Positions 48,604 to 57,952 of a stretch of 64,000 bases of DNA are shown one piece after another. A program made the translations under genes and the position numbers. Source of the stretch: Sphingomonas glacialis (GTDB taxonomy: Bacteria; Pseudomonadota; Alphaproteobacteria; Sphingomonadales; Sphingomonadaceae); assembly GCF_006439055.1 (NCBI RefSeq), contig NZ_RCZC01000002.1, positions 577,350 to 641,349 of the forward strand, given 5' to 3'. Under the pieces are notes generated by a model that saw only the letters and a program-made list of their open reading frames with translations, made no database searches and was not told the DNA's origin. The number at the start of each line of letters is the position of its first letter. Position 1 is the first letter of the stretch.

Positions 48604-49233
48604 ATGCGCCTTACCCACCTCTACGCCGCCACTGCCGCAGCGCTGCTGATCGCCGCCCCCACGCTCGCGCAGACCACCCCGCCCGAAATGCTGCACGGCG
48701 CCGGCACCGCCGCCGAGGTCAAGGCCGGCACCTACAAGGTCGAGCCGAACCACACCCAGGTCACCTTCAGCGTCAGCCATTTCGGCATCTCGCCTTATGC
48801 CGGCACCTTCTCGGGTGCGTCGGGCAGCCTCCAGCTCGACCCGGCCAAGCCCGCCGCGACCAAGCTCGACGTGACGATCCCGATCGCCAGCGTCCAGACG
48901 ACGAGCGATGTGCTGACGGGTGAGCTCAAGGGTGCCGACTGGTTCGACGCCGCCAAATTCCCGACCGCGACCTTCCGCTCGACCAAGGTCGCGCAGATCG
49001 CCCCCGACGCGGTTGAGGTCGATGGCACGCTCACGCTACACGGCGTGACCAAGCCCGTCAGCTTCCGCGCAAAACTGTTCGGCGCGGCGACCAACCCGAT
49101 GAGCAAGAAGGCCTCGATCGGCTTTCTCGGCCGGATGGTGATCCATCGTTCGGACTTCGGCGTAACGAAGTACGTGCCCGTCGTGTCGGACGAGACCGTG
49201 CTCGTCATCAACGCGGCGTTCGAGCTGCAATAA
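48604..49233 (+). CDS. YceI family periplasmic protein
   Basis: A 209-residue protein from ATG 48604 with AGGAG upstream. The signal peptide LYAATAAALLIAAPTLAQ ends at an AXA-like site. The mature domain is a lipocalin-like YceI fold: GTYKVEPNHTQVTFSVSHFG, LKGADWFDAAKFPTATFRST, DGTLTLHGVTKPVSF and FGVTKYVPVVSDET. YceI proteins bind isoprenoid lipids and are secreted. The physiological role is unclear. It converges on the BLUF gene with 44 bases between. Confidence 0.92.
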   Translation: MRLTHLYAATAAALLIAAPTLAQTTPPEMLHGAGTAAEVKAGTYKVEPNHTQVTFSVSHFGISPYAGTFSGASGSLQLDPAKPAATKLDVTIPIASVQTTSDVLTGELKGADWFDAAKFPTATFRSTKVAQIAPDAVEVDGTLTLHGVTKPVSFRAKLFGAATNPMSKKASIGFLGRMVIHRSDFGVTKYVPVVSDETVLVINAAFELQ

Positions 49234-49277
49234 CGTGCCGTGCCGATGGCGACACACGTCGCCATCGGCGCCCGCCG

Positions 49278-49670
49278 TCAGGCCGGCACCAGCGCGCGAA
49301 AATACTCCGCTGTCTCGCGCGACACGCCCAGCAACAGGCCGTGCAGCCGCCGGTCGAACGAATCGACGCTCTCACGCCGCTCGCGATGCACCATCATCCA
49401 GTCGCCGAATTCCCGCTCGTCGGTCTGCCGGTCGATCAGGACGCGCAGGTCGCGATGGCGCGGATCGGCCTTCAGGCTTGCGAGCAGATCGGCAACGCTG
49501 TCGTCGGGGCCCTCGAGCGCCTGCAGAAATTCCGCATCCTGCGAATAGAGCAGGCCGGTAATCCCATCGAGTCCGTTCCGCACCGCCGCTTGCCGCAGGA
49601 TCGGCACGCAGTCGTCCTGGGCACGACCGCTCGGATTGGTCGTGACGCTCGTATAGATCAGTTGTCGCAT
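49278..49670 (-). CDS. BLUF-domain blue-light photoreceptor
   Basis: A 130-residue single-domain BLUF protein. The flavin-site residues are in place: Tyr in LIYTSVTT, Asn in AAVRNGLDGITGLL, Gln in FLQALEGPDD, and the Trp/Met pair in FGDWMMVH. FAD binding and blue-light signalling follow from the family. There is no output domain, so a partner protein must carry the signal. A C-terminal helix region (residues 100-130) is typical of short BLUF proteins. It is divergent from leuA across a 282-base gap. Confidence 0.9.
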   Translation of the reverse strand: MRQLIYTSVTTNPSGRAQDDCVPILRQAAVRNGLDGITGLLYSQDAEFLQALEGPDDSVADLLASLKADPRHRDLRVLIDRQTDEREFGDWMMVHRERRESVDSFDRRLHGLLLGVSRETAEYFRALVPA

Positions 49671-49952
49671 GTTCGCGTTTTACCCCAAGTTCGGCCTTCC
49701 GTAATTGATTTGGCTCAAGCGCTACCCCCGTTGCGGTTCGGGCTGGACAGGGACGCGACCCGCGCGCTATTCGCGGTGCGTGACTTGCTTTCTAGCCCTC
49801 GGCTCGCTTCGACTTACGCGCCCTTAGGCGTGTACACTGCCGCGCGCCGATCGAGGCCAGCGCGGCGCGCCTGAGGATCCTCCGCCCCTAGCGGACCGCG
49901 CCCCTAGAAAACCGCGCCGCTGTAAAACCGCGATTGCCGAGCGAGACCGATC

Positions 49953-51611
49953 ATGCTGCGTGACCCTTCGACCAAATACCGTCCTTTTCCCACCATCGAC
50001 CTGCCCGATCGCCGCTGGCCGTCGCAGACGATCACCAAGGCGCCGCGCTGGCTCTCGACCGATCTGCGCGACGGCAACCAGGCGCTGATCGATCCGATGG
50101 ATGCCGAGAAGAAGACCCGGATGTTCGACCTGATCGTCAAGGTCGGGATCAAGGAGATCGAGGTCGGCTTTCCCGCTGCGGGCGCGACCGAGTTCGATTT
50201 CATCTCAGGCCTGGTGCGCGATGGGCGCATCCCCGACGACACGACGATCCAGGTGCTCACCCAGTCGCGGCGCGACCTGATCGAGACGAGCTTTGCGTCG
50301 CTGCGCGGCGCACCCAGGGCGATCGTCCATCTTTACAACGCCGTCAGCCCCGCGTGGCGCAAGATCGTGTTCGGCATGAGCCGCGCCGAAGTGAAACAGA
50401 TCGCGATCGACGGCGCGATGATCCTGCGCGATCAGGCCGCCGCGCAGCCCGACACCGACTGGTTCTTCGAATACAGCCCCGAAACCTTCTCGACCGCCGA
50501 ACTCGATTTCTCGCTCGAGGTTTGCGAAGCGGTGATGGACGTGCTGCGCCCGACGGCCGACCACAAGCTGATCCTGAACCTGCCCGCGACGGTCGAATGC
50601 GCGACGCCCAACGTCTATGCCGACCAGATCGAATGGTTCAGCCGCAACATTCGCAATCGCGACACCGTCGCGCTCAGCCTGCATCCGCATAACGACCGCG
50701 GCACCGGCGTCGCCGCCGCCGAGCTCGGCCTGATGGCGGGCGCGGACCGCGTCGAGGGCTGCCTGCTCGGCAATGGCGAGCGCACCGGCAATTGCGATCT
50801 GGTGACGGTCGCGCTCAACATGTACACGCAAGGCCTTGATCCCAAGCTGGATTTCTCGGACATCGATGCGGTCGTCAACACTGTGAACTATTGCACGCAG
50901 CTGCCCGTGCATCCGCGCACGCCCTATGCCGGCGACCTGGTCTTCACGGCGTTTTCGGGCAGCCATCAGGACGCGATCAAGAAGGGCTTCGCCGCGCAGG
51001 AAGCCAAGAACGACCCGCTGTGGGAAGTCCCCTATCTGCCGATCGACCCGGCCGACCTCGGCCGCTCGTACGAAGCGGTGATCCGCGTCAATTCGCAGAG
51101 CGGCAAGGGCGGCGTCGCCTGGGTGATCGAGCAGGACAAGGGCCTCAAGCTCCCCAAGCGGCTCCAGGCCGATTTCAGCCGTCACGTCCAGCGCCTCGCC
51201 GACGAGACCAGCCGCGAGATGAACGCGAGCGATATCTGGGGGCTGTTCGAGGCGACCTATCTCGCGCGCGGCGAGGATCGCTTCCGTTTGCTCGATTATA
51301 CCGAGAGCGGCAGCGTTGGGGATCGCCTGTTCGTCGGGCATGTCGCGGTCGATGGCGAGGAACGCTCGATCTCGGGGCGCGGCAACGGACTGATCTCGGG
51401 CGTGATCGCGGCGCTGAGCGACACGACCGGGCCACAGCTCGATGTCGTCGACTATAGCGAGCATGCGATCGGGCATGGCGCCGATGCGCAAGCCGCCGCC
51501 TATGTCGAATGCCGTTCGGCCGATGGACGGACGGTGTTCGGGGTCGGGATCGACGCCGATATCGCGACCGCTTCGGTCCGCGCGGTGCTCAGCGCGGCGA
51601 ATAGAACCTGA
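49953..51611 (+). CDS. leuA: 2-isopropylmalate synthase
   Basis: A 552-residue LeuA of the longer type (LeuA type 2, as in yeast and actinobacteria). The start is [20 protein letters not shown]. The catalytic domain has [18 protein letters not shown], the metal histidines in [18 protein letters not shown], and [15 protein letters not shown]. The C-terminal allosteric domain includes [19 protein letters not shown] and [20 protein letters not shown]. It condenses acetyl-CoA with 2-ketoisovalerate. leuCD lie at 5708. The leucine-binding regulatory domain is complete, so feedback control is expected. Confidence 0.96.
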   Translation: MLRDPSTKYRPFPTIDLPDRRWPSQTITKAPRWLSTDLRDGNQALIDPMDAEKKTRMFDLIVKVGIKEIEVGFPAAGATEFDFISGLVRDGRIPDDTTIQVLTQSRRDLIETSFASLRGAPRAIVHLYNAVSPAWRKIVFGMSRAEVKQIAIDGAMILRDQAAAQPDTDWFFEYSPETFSTAELDFSLEVCEAVMDVLRPTADHKLILNLPATVECATPNVYADQIEWFSRNIRNRDTVALSLHPHNDRGTGVAAAELGLMAGADRVEGCLLGNGERTGNCDLVTVALNMYTQGLDPKLDFSDIDAVVNTVNYCTQLPVHPRTPYAGDLVFTAFSGSHQDAIKKGFAAQEAKNDPLWEVPYLPIDPADLGRSYEAVIRVNSQSGKGGVAWVIEQDKGLKLPKRLQADFSRHVQRLADETSREMNASDIWGLFEATYLARGEDRFRLLDYTESGSVGDRLFVGHVAVDGEERSISGRGNGLISGVIAALSDTTGPQLDVVDYSEHAIGHGADAQAAAYVECRSADGRTVFGVGIDADIATASVRAVLSAANRT

Positions 51612-51736
51612 TCCTCCCCGGCACGGCGAGGTGGCATGCGCAGCATGACGGAGGGGGGCCGCCGCGAGCGCTCGGTTTGCGGCCCGCCCCCTCCGTCAGC
51701 CTTTGGCTGCCACCCCCCCCCGTGCCGGGGAGAATA
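51612..51736. repeat. Nested GC-rich inverted repeat after leuA
   Basis: Outer arms TCCTCCCCGGCACGG and CCGTGCCGGGGAGAA, inner arms GACGGAGGGGGG and GCCCCCTCCGTC, centre about 51680. Same class as 20555-20705. It separates leuA from the convergent folB gene. Confidence 0.78.
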
Positions 51737-51740
51737 AGCA

Positions 51741-52097
51741 TCACCGCTCGCGGACGATCTCGCACCCCACCGCCGCATCGGGATAAATATCGGGCTTCGA
51801 CGTTCGCACCGTCACGCGCTCGACGCGCGAATCGCTAAGGCACAAGGCCGCGATCGCCTCGCACAGCGTCTCCTGCAGGTGGAAATGCCGCTCCGCCACG
51901 AGCGCATGGATCCCTGTACGCACGAAATCGTAATCGAGCACGGCGTCGATCCGGTCCTCGTTCGGCGGCGTGGGATAGACCACGTCCATCCGCACCGAGA
52001 CGATCACGCGCTGCGCTGCGGCGAGTTCCGACGGGTGGATGCCGAGCCCCATCATGACCTCGAGCCCCTCGAGCACGGTCGTGAAGCGCGCGCTCAT
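51741..52097 (-). CDS. folB: Dihydroneopterin aldolase (FolB)
   Basis: A 118-residue FolB. The start region FTTVLEGLEVMMGLGIHPSE corresponds to the family's E-G-L-x-V/I segment. Central DYDFVRTGIHALVAERHFHLQETLCEAIA contains the conserved E-T-L and the active-site glutamate, and VRTSKPDIYPDA ends the fold with the conserved K-P. It cleaves dihydroneopterin in folate synthesis. Its start overlaps the upstream reductase by 4 bases, and folE is next, so folE-reductase-folB is a coupled leftward operon. Confidence 0.9.
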   Translation of the reverse strand: MSARFTTVLEGLEVMMGLGIHPSELAAAQRVIVSVRMDVVYPTPPNEDRIDAVLDYDFVRTGIHALVAERHFHLQETLCEAIAALCLSDSRVERVTVRTSKPDIYPDAAVGCEIVRER

Positions 52098-52846
52098 GCC
52101 CGGCCCTCGAACATCACGTCGCGGTCGCGCTTAAGAAAATGCTGGCCGCAATCGACGAACAGATTCTGTCCTTCGAGCCCATCGGCCTCGAGCAGGAACC
52201 CGACCGCGCGCGCGATATCGGCTGGATCGACAGGGCGTTGCAGCAGGTTTTTCGATGCTGCCGCGACGAATTCCGCCTCGCTCTGGTCGGCGCTCGGCAG
52301 CGACAGGCCGGGCGACACGGCATTGACGCGAACCCGCGGGCGCAGCGCCTGGGCGAGCATCGTCGTCGCGCCGGTTAGCGCGATCTTGCCACAGCTATAC
52401 GAGAAGAAGTCGGGATTGAGGTTGGCGACCTTCTGGTCGAGGATGTTCACCACCGCCCCGGCAACGAGATCATCCTGCGCCGCAAGCGCGCTCGCGAGCA
52501 GGACCGGCGCCTCCAGATTGACCACGCCATGCGCGCGCAGCGATGCGGCGGTAATCTCGGGCGGCGTATCATAGTCGAACAGCGACGCGCTGTTGACGAG
52601 CGCCACCAACGGCCCACCGAACGCCGCACGCGCCGCTGCGACCAGCACCGCCGGCACCTCCGGATCGGCGAGATCGCCGGACAGGACGGTCGCGCCGGGG
52701 AGCTCGGCCGCGAGCGCGTCGGCATCGTCGGCAGAATGGTGGTGGTGGATCGCGACCCGCCACCCCTGCCCCGCCAGATGGCGCGCGATCGTCGCGCCGA
52801 GCCGGCGCGCGGCGCCGGTCACCAGAACGGTTCGCGCAGCGCTCAT
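52094..52846 (-). CDS. Pteridine-reductase-like SDR
   Basis: A 250-residue short-chain dehydrogenase from ATG 52846. It has the NADPH motif [19 protein letters not shown] and catalytic Y-x-x-x-K in [11 protein letters not shown]. The usual catalytic serine is replaced by aspartate in VVNILDQKV, as in pteridine reductase PTR1. Location between folE and folB, with ATGA overlaps on both sides, supports reduction of dihydrobiopterin, dihydromonapterin or dihydrofolate. It is an analogue of FolM. The exact pterin substrate is inferred, not shown. Confidence 0.85.
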   Translation of the reverse strand: MSAARTVLVTGAARRLGATIARHLAGQGWRVAIHHHHSADDADALAAELPGATVLSGDLADPEVPAVLVAAARAAFGGPLVALVNSASLFDYDTPPEITAASLRAHGVVNLEAPVLLASALAAQDDLVAGAVVNILDQKVANLNPDFFSYSCGKIALTGATTMLAQALRPRVRVNAVSPGLSLPSADQSEAEFVAAASKNLLQRPVDPADIARAVGFLLEADGLEGQNLFVDCGQHFLKRDRDVMFEGRA

Positions 52847-53466
52847 CCGCGCCCCATCAGCGCGAGCACTTCCTTGCGGCTGCGTTCGTCGTCGCGGAAG
52901 ACGCCCATCATCCGGCTGGTCACCATCGTCACGCCTTGCGTGCGCACGCCGCGCGCGGTCATGCAGGCATGGCTCGCCTCGATCACCACCGCCACGCCGA
53001 CCGGCTTGAGGTTGTTCCAGATACAGTCGGCAACTTCGGCGGTCAGCCGCTCCTGCACCTGCAGGCGCCGCGCAAAGGCCTGCAGCACGCGTGCCAATTT
53101 GGAGATGCCGACGACATAATTGCCCGGCAGATAGGCGATGTGCGCCTTGCCGATGATCGGCGCCATATGATGCTCGCAATGCGACTGGAACGGGATGTCC
53201 TTGAGCAGCACGATCTCGTCATAGCCACCGACTTCCTCGAACACGCGCGACAGATGCTTCGCGGGATCGTCGGTATAGCCCGCGCAATATTCCTTCCACG
53301 CCCGCGCGACTCGCGCCGGCGTATCGCGCAGCCCCTCACGCGTCGGATTGTCCCCCGCCCAGCGGATCAGCGTGCGGACCGCCTCGGCGACCGCATCGGG
53401 CACCACGACCTTTCCGTCGGCGCCGATCTCGGCAACGCCGAATTCCGTCTTATTCCGTCCGTCCAC
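52843..53466 (-). CDS. folE: GTP cyclohydrolase I
   Basis: A 207-residue FolE from GTG 53466, preceded by AAGGAAG; an ATG at 53487 without a ribosome site is the alternative. Zinc ligands are the Cys and His in [13 protein letters not shown] and the later Cys in [12 protein letters not shown]. Other motifs are [15 protein letters not shown] and [13 protein letters not shown]. It makes dihydroneopterin triphosphate from GTP, the first step of folate and pterin synthesis. It overlaps the reductase start by 4 bases. The 231-base AT-richer gap upstream must hold divergent promoters for folE and the TonB receptor. Confidence 0.95.
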   Translation of the reverse strand: MDGRNKTEFGVAEIGADGKVVVPDAVAEAVRTLIRWAGDNPTREGLRDTPARVARAWKEYCAGYTDDPAKHLSRVFEEVGGYDEIVLLKDIPFQSHCEHHMAPIIGKAHIAYLPGNYVVGISKLARVLQAFARRLQVQERLTAEVADCIWNNLKPVGVAVVIEASHACMTARGVRTQGVTMVTSRMMGVFRDDERSRKEVLALMGRG

Positions 53467-53697
53467 GCTGCTTCCTTCGCAATCCATCCATGCGGCAACC
53501 GTACGGCCGACCAGTTTCGCCGTACTGCAACATGGAATTAGTCCTAATTTATAACGCTACCGCCTTCGAATTATCCGGCACTAGTCCCAGTCCAAGGTAA
53601 TTTAGCCCATTGACTATGCCCCATCATTTAACGAACCTGATCTTCGAAAACCGTCATCCGGCATAGACTGGAGGCGGCGGAGCTAGGGGATGCCATC

Positions 53698-56292
53698 ATG
53701 AAGAAATTCGAACTGCTCGCTGCATCGGCGTTGGTTTCGCTCTACGCGTGTCCAGCGCTCGCGCAAGATACGCCGCCGACTACCCAGGCACAAGGCGCGC
53801 CCGCCGCGACCGCCGCCGCCGCGCAGCAGGTCGATTCGCGCAGCAGCGATGGCGACGACATCATCGTCACGGCGACCAAGCGCGAACAGACGCTGCAGGA
53901 CGTCCCCGTCTCGGTCGCGGTGACCGGCGCCGATACGATCAAGAAGGCGCGTATCCTGGACCTGATCTCGCTCCAGGCGAGCGTGCCCTCGCTCAAGGTC
54001 TATCAGTTGCAGAGCTCGGGCCAGACCGGCTTCCAGATCCGCGGGTTCGGCAACGGCACCGGCAATATCGGCGTCGAGAGTTCGGTCGGCGTGTTCATCG
54101 ACGGCGTCTATCGCTCCCGCTCGGCCTCGGCGATCGCGGATCTGCCCGATCTCGAGCGGATCGAGGTGCTGCGCGGTCCGCAATCGACGCTGTTCGGCAA
54201 GAACGTGTCGGCGGGCGCGATCTCGATCGTCACCAAGCGACCGCAATTCAGCTGGGGCGGCGGCGCCGAAGCGACGACAGGCAATTTCGGCAATATCGAA
54301 GCGCGCGCCTCGGTCACCGGGCCGATCTCGAAGACGCTCGCCTTCCGGCTCTATGGCAGCGTCAACCAGCGCGACGGGTATTACACCAACCTCGTCAACA
54401 AGGTGCAGGTCAACGGGCGCGACCGCTATTCGCTGCGCGGCGACCTGCTGTTCGAGCCGTCGTCGGACTTCTCGGTCCGCATCATCGCCGATCTCAACCA
54501 TATCAACGAAGTCTGCTGCGGCGCGGTGACGATCTTCAACGGGCCGGTCACGCAGTTGATTGGCGCCCCGCGCGCGTTCGGCGGCGTCGGCGCGGTGATC
54601 GGCAACCCCGCGACCGCGTACAACCGCGAGGTCGTGTACAACACCTCGCCGAACAACCGACTGACCGGCAAGGGCATTTCGGGGCAGATCGACTGGAATG
54701 TCGGCTTCGCCAAGCTGACCTCGATCACCGCCTATCGCACGCAGACCAACGATACGACGCTCGACGTCGATTTCACCGGTGCCGACATCTCGAACCAGAC
54801 GACGTCGGACAGCATCAAGACGCTGACCCAGGAATTCCGCCTGGCGTCGGACAATGCAGGGCCCTTCAACTGGCTGCTCGGTGCCTTCTATTCGGACGAG
54901 AAGATCCGCAGCGGGCGCAACATCCTCTACGGCGCCGATGCGCGTGCCTTTGCCGATGCGGTGACGATCACGCGCGGCGCCAACGGCGCGCCCGCGGCCG
55001 GCGCAGTGCCGCCGATCCTCACGCTCGAATCGCTGCAGCGCGCCGCCGGCAATACCAGTGTCGTGCCGGGCCAGACCTATTTCGCGCAAGGCACCGGGAT
55101 CTTCGATAATTACACGCTGAACGACCAATCGTTCTCGGTGTTCGGGCAGACCGATTTCAAGCCGTTCGAGCGCCTCACGCTGACCGTCGGCGGCGCCTAT
55201 CTGCACGATCGCAAGGCCGCGGTGTCGAACGTCGTGCTGACCGACCGCTTCTCGCAGCTCAACCTCAACAACGTGACCGAACTCGGCTTCCTGCCGCTGG
55301 CGATCATCGCGCCGGGCGCCCCGGCGGGCGCACGGATCCCGACCAATCTCTTCGCCGGCCTGAACGCGGTGCAGTTCTTCTATGCCGACACCGCCAATCA
55401 CGGACCGGTCAACTTTCCCAATGCGACCGAGAACGGCATCCTGAAGGGCGACAAGTTCACCTATCTCGCCCGTGCCAAGTTCGACATCAACAGCAACATC
55501 AACGTCTATGCGAGCTACTCGACCGGGTGGAAGGCGGGCGCCTACAATCTGTCGTCGGACAGTCGCCCAGCGACCAACGGCGTCGGCCGCACCGCCAATC
55601 CGGAAAATGTCGAAGTCTATGAAATCGGCGCCAAGGCCCGATTCCGCGGCGGCTATCTCAACATCGCGGTGTTCGACGAGAAGATTAAAGGCTTCCAGTC
55701 GAACGCCTTCACCGGCACCGGCTTCGCCTTGGTCAACGCCGGCAGCCAGTCGGTCCGCGGCGTTGAGGTCGAGGGATCGTACAAGCCGTTCCGCGCGCTG
55801 GTGATCAACGCGTCGGGCACGTATCTCGACCCGAAATACGACTCCTTCACCCGCGCGCCGTGCTTCTCGTTCGATGCGCGCTGCCAGGTTCCGGCCGGAT
55901 CGCCCGCCGGCACGCTCCCACCGCAATTCCGCGATCTGAGCGGGACGACGCCGGCGGGCATCTCGAAATGGTCGGCCAATGTGAACGCGATCTACACCCA
56001 GACGATCAGCGATCGGATCAGCGCCTATGTCCGCGGCGAGTTCGTCTATTCGAGCAAGACCCCGCTGACCGACACGGTGCCGGCGTCGATCGCCAGCGCC
56101 GAGGTCAAGACGGTCAACGCCAGCATCGGGCTCAACCTGCCCGACCAGTTCGAGATCCAGGGCTGGATCCGTAATCTCGGCAACGACAATTACTTCATCG
56201 GCGCCTTCGCCACGGTGGTGCAGAACGGCAGCTTCAGCGGCTATATCAATGAACCGCGGACCTACGGCGTGACGCTACGCAAGGCGTTCTGA
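53698..56292 (+). CDS. TonB-dependent receptor
   Basis: An 864-residue outer-membrane receptor. The signal peptide is FELLAASALVSLYACPALAQ. After an Ala-rich stretch comes the TonB-box-like DDIIVTATKREQTLQDVPVS, then the plug with GVFIDGVYRSRSAS and IEVLRGPQSTLFGKNVSAGA. The barrel ends in RTYGVTLRKAF. The sequence resembles the large sphingomonad receptor group for plant-derived or xenobiotic compounds; no ligand can be named. No transporter or enzyme genes adjoin it. AT-rich sequence with ATTGACT near 53610 precedes it. Confidence 0.93.
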   Translation: MKKFELLAASALVSLYACPALAQDTPPTTQAQGAPAATAAAAQQVDSRSSDGDDIIVTATKREQTLQDVPVSVAVTGADTIKKARILDLISLQASVPSLKVYQLQSSGQTGFQIRGFGNGTGNIGVESSVGVFIDGVYRSRSASAIADLPDLERIEVLRGPQSTLFGKNVSAGAISIVTKRPQFSWGGGAEATTGNFGNIEARASVTGPISKTLAFRLYGSVNQRDGYYTNLVNKVQVNGRDRYSLRGDLLFEPSSDFSVRIIADLNHINEVCCGAVTIFNGPVTQLIGAPRAFGGVGAVIGNPATAYNREVVYNTSPNNRLTGKGISGQIDWNVGFAKLTSITAYRTQTNDTTLDVDFTGADISNQTTSDSIKTLTQEFRLASDNAGPFNWLLGAFYSDEKIRSGRNILYGADARAFADAVTITRGANGAPAAGAVPPILTLESLQRAAGNTSVVPGQTYFAQGTGIFDNYTLNDQSFSVFGQTDFKPFERLTLTVGGAYLHDRKAAVSNVVLTDRFSQLNLNNVTELGFLPLAIIAPGAPAGARIPTNLFAGLNAVQFFYADTANHGPVNFPNATENGILKGDKFTYLARAKFDINSNINVYASYSTGWKAGAYNLSSDSRPATNGVGRTANPENVEVYEIGAKARFRGGYLNIAVFDEKIKGFQSNAFTGTGFALVNAGSQSVRGVEVEGSYKPFRALVINASGTYLDPKYDSFTRAPCFSFDARCQVPAGSPAGTLPPQFRDLSGTTPAGISKWSANVNAIYTQTISDRISAYVRGEFVYSSKTPLTDTVPASIASAEVKTVNASIGLNLPDQFEIQGWIRNLGNDNYFIGAFATVVQNGSFSGYINEPRTYGVTLRKAF

Positions 56293-56398
56293 CGCTCCGC
56301 GGCCGCGGGCGACGGCCATAGTGATCACCGACCGCGGCAAAGCGATGCAACCGAAACGCCTCGCCATGCGCTCCTTCCCCGAACGACAGGAGCGCAGG

Positions 56399-56602
56399 AT
56401 GAAGGATCCCAAGGCCGGTGACCATGTCACCTGGAAATCGCATGGCGGAACGGCGCACGGCGTGGTCGAGAAAAAGCAGACCAAGCCGACCACGATAAAG
56501 GGGCATAAGGTCGCCGCTTCGCCCGAGAATCCCGAGTTCATTGTTAGGAGTGACAATGGCGGAAAGGCAGCGCACAAGAGCGCAGCGCTAACGAAGGCGT
56601 GA
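56399..56602 (+). CDS. DUF2945 (hypervirulence-associated Tudor-like) small protein
   Basis: A 67-residue basic protein from ATG 56399, with AGGAG 7 bases upstream. KAGDHVTWKSHGGTAHGVVE and TIKGHKVAASPENPEFIVRS match DUF2945, whose members fold as a small SH3/Tudor-like barrel. The longer in-frame start at 56321 has no ribosome site and non-conserved residues. The function is unknown. A SWIB-domain gene follows 41 bases downstream, and the pair may form an operon. Confidence 0.85.
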   Translation: MKDPKAGDHVTWKSHGGTAHGVVEKKQTKPTTIKGHKVAASPENPEFIVRSDNGGKAAHKSAALTKA

Positions 56603-56643
56603 AACCGATGTCGGTTTTAACGGCACACCAGGAAGGACTATTT

Positions 56644-56925
56644 ATGGCCAAGACCCCAACCGCAAAGAGCGACGCACCCAAGACCGGCGGCATCTTTGCG
56701 CCCATCACCCCTTCGGCCGATCTCGCCGCAATCGTCGGTGCCGACAAGCTGCCGCGTAGCGAAGTGATCAGCAAGGTCTGGGCGTACATCAAGCAGCACG
56801 ATCTCCAGAACCCGGAGAACAAGCGCGAGATCGTCGCCGACGAGAAGCTCAAGAAGATTTTCGGCAAGGACAAGGTTACCATGTTCGAGATGAACAAGCA
56901 CCTTGCCGGCCACATGAAGGCCTGA
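56644..56925 (+). CDS. SWIB/MDM2 domain protein
   Basis: A 93-residue protein from ATG 56644, preceded by GAAGGACTATTT. After a lysine-rich N terminus (AKTPTAKSDAPKTGG) comes the SWIB core: ADLAAIVGADKLPRSEVISK, VWAYIKQHDLQNPENKREIV, and DKVTMFEMNKHLAGHMK. Bacterial SWIB proteins, also found in Chlamydia, are thought to associate with nucleoid or DNA. No other domain is present. A classical terminator follows. Confidence 0.92.
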   Translation: MAKTPTAKSDAPKTGGIFAPITPSADLAAIVGADKLPRSEVISKVWAYIKQHDLQNPENKREIVADEKLKKIFGKDKVTMFEMNKHLAGHMKA

Positions 56926-56954
56926 TCCGTTACGGGTATGTCGACACCATGACA

Positions 56955-56981
56955 CCGGCACGCCTCGCGGCGTGCCGGTTT
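56955..56981 (+). terminator. Intrinsic terminator after the SWIB gene
   Basis: CCGGCACGCC-TCGC-GGCGTGCCGG (10-bp perfect stem) followed by TTTC, 30 bases after the stop. Confidence 0.85.
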
Positions 56982-57015
56982 CGGGCGTTCTGATACCCTG
57001 GAATTACGCGGGCGT

Positions 57016-57201
57016 TCAGCCGGCGAGTTTCGCCGCAGCGTTCACCACTGCCCGTGCCGCGGTCGCCTCATTCGCCTCCGCCATGGCTTCCCACGCATAG
57101 GCCGACCGCTCGTGCATTTCGCGGCGATTGGCGAGCGTAGTCTTTTGCGCGGCTTCACGTTGCGCAGCGGCGTTGGCGCGGTAGGTTTCGCTGGGTGTCA
57201 T
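57016..57201 (-). CDS. 61-residue helical hypothetical protein
   Basis: A short reverse-strand gene, MTPSETYRANAAAQREAAQK to AARAVVNAAAKLAG. It is strongly Ala- and Glu-rich and predicted to be one or two amphipathic helices. No signal or membrane segment is visible and I do not recognise a family. The ribosome site is poor. Residue usage (many conserved-looking polar/Ala heptads) and good third-position GC support coding, but it could also be spurious. Confidence 0.5.
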   Translation of the reverse strand: MTPSETYRANAAAQREAAQKTTLANRREMHERSAYAWEAMAEANEATAARAVVNAAAKLAG

Positions 57202-57316
57202 AGGATTTCACGATTCCGCGGGCGGCGATCCGCCCGTCTCATTGGGTTGCGGCAAGCACGGGGAATATGGCAGGCATTCTGCTATCGCAGCATTTCCAAT
57301 CCCCGTCGGACGACAA

Positions 57317-57393
57317 TGGTGCCCCCGAGTGGATTCGAACCACCGGCCTGCGGTTTAGGAAACCGTCGCTCTATCCACCTGAGCTACGGGGGC
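57317..57393 (-). tRNA. tRNA-Arg(CCT)
   Basis: A full cloverleaf on the minus strand: acceptor GCCCCCG/CGGGGGC, D-arm GCTC...GAGC, anticodon loop TTCCTAA giving CCT (reads AGG, Arg), T-loop TTCGAAT, discriminator A and encoded CCA (57317-57319). The anticodon stem has one A-C mismatch at its base. Confidence 0.95.
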
Positions 57394-57487
57394 TCCGGGG
57401 ATGTCCGTAGTTTTGCATCGGCCCCAGGTCAATCTCGATGATGGCGGCATGCGCCAACTCTGCGGCGCAAGCAACGGCTTCAGCCGC

Positions 57488-57952
57488 TCAGTTGACCGAT
57501 CGTGGCGGCACAACCGGCAGCGGTAGCGCCGCGATTCCGACGCCGTCTTCGAGCAACGCCTGCGCTTCGGCGAGCGTCGTCTCGCCGTGGATCGGTGCTG
57601 CGGCGGTTTCGCCGACATGCATCGCGCGCGCCTGGTCGGCAAATGCGCGACCGACCCACTGCGAGGGTTTGAGCATCTCCGCCTGCGCCGTGGCGAGCGC
57701 GCTGAGTGCCGCCTTGATCGCCTGCGGCGTCGTGGCGGGCGTCTGCGGATCCGGCCGGCTCGCGACCACCTCACTGCGGCTATTGCCCTTAGCACCAACA
57801 TTGGGCGCCATCACCGCTTTGCCGATCGCGCGATCGCCGCAGATCGCACAGCTGAGCAATCCACGCTCGCGCTGCTCCTCGAACGCGCTGCTCGATCCGA
57901 ACCACGCTTCGAAGACGTGCGCCTGCGAACAGCGCAGATCGAACACGATCAC
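57488..57952 (-). CDS. DUF1178 family zinc-ribbon-like protein
   Basis: A 154-residue protein from GTG 57952 (MIVFDLRCSQAHVFEAWFGS in translation). Cysteines in DLRCSQ and LLSCAICGD form a zinc-ribbon-like N terminus typical of DUF1178. The C-terminal half, after a polar linker, reads SQWVGRAFADQARAMHVGE and GIAALPLP. The function is unknown. The start overlaps the nitrilase stop (GTGA), so it is the third gene of the grxC-nitrilase-DUF1178 operon, an arrangement common in alphaproteobacteria. Confidence 0.87.
   Translation of the reverse strand: MIVFDLRCSQAHVFEAWFGSSSAFEEQRERGLLSCAICGDRAIGKAVMAPNVGAKGNSRSEVVASRPDPQTPATTPQAIKAALSALATAQAEMLKPSQWVGRAFADQARAMHVGETAAAPIHGETTLAEAQALLEDGVGIAALPLPVVPPRSVN

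Noticed and set aside
53683..55926. A 747-codon reverse frame opposite the TonB receptor
   Set aside because: Shadow of the receptor reading frame; no recognisable domain.
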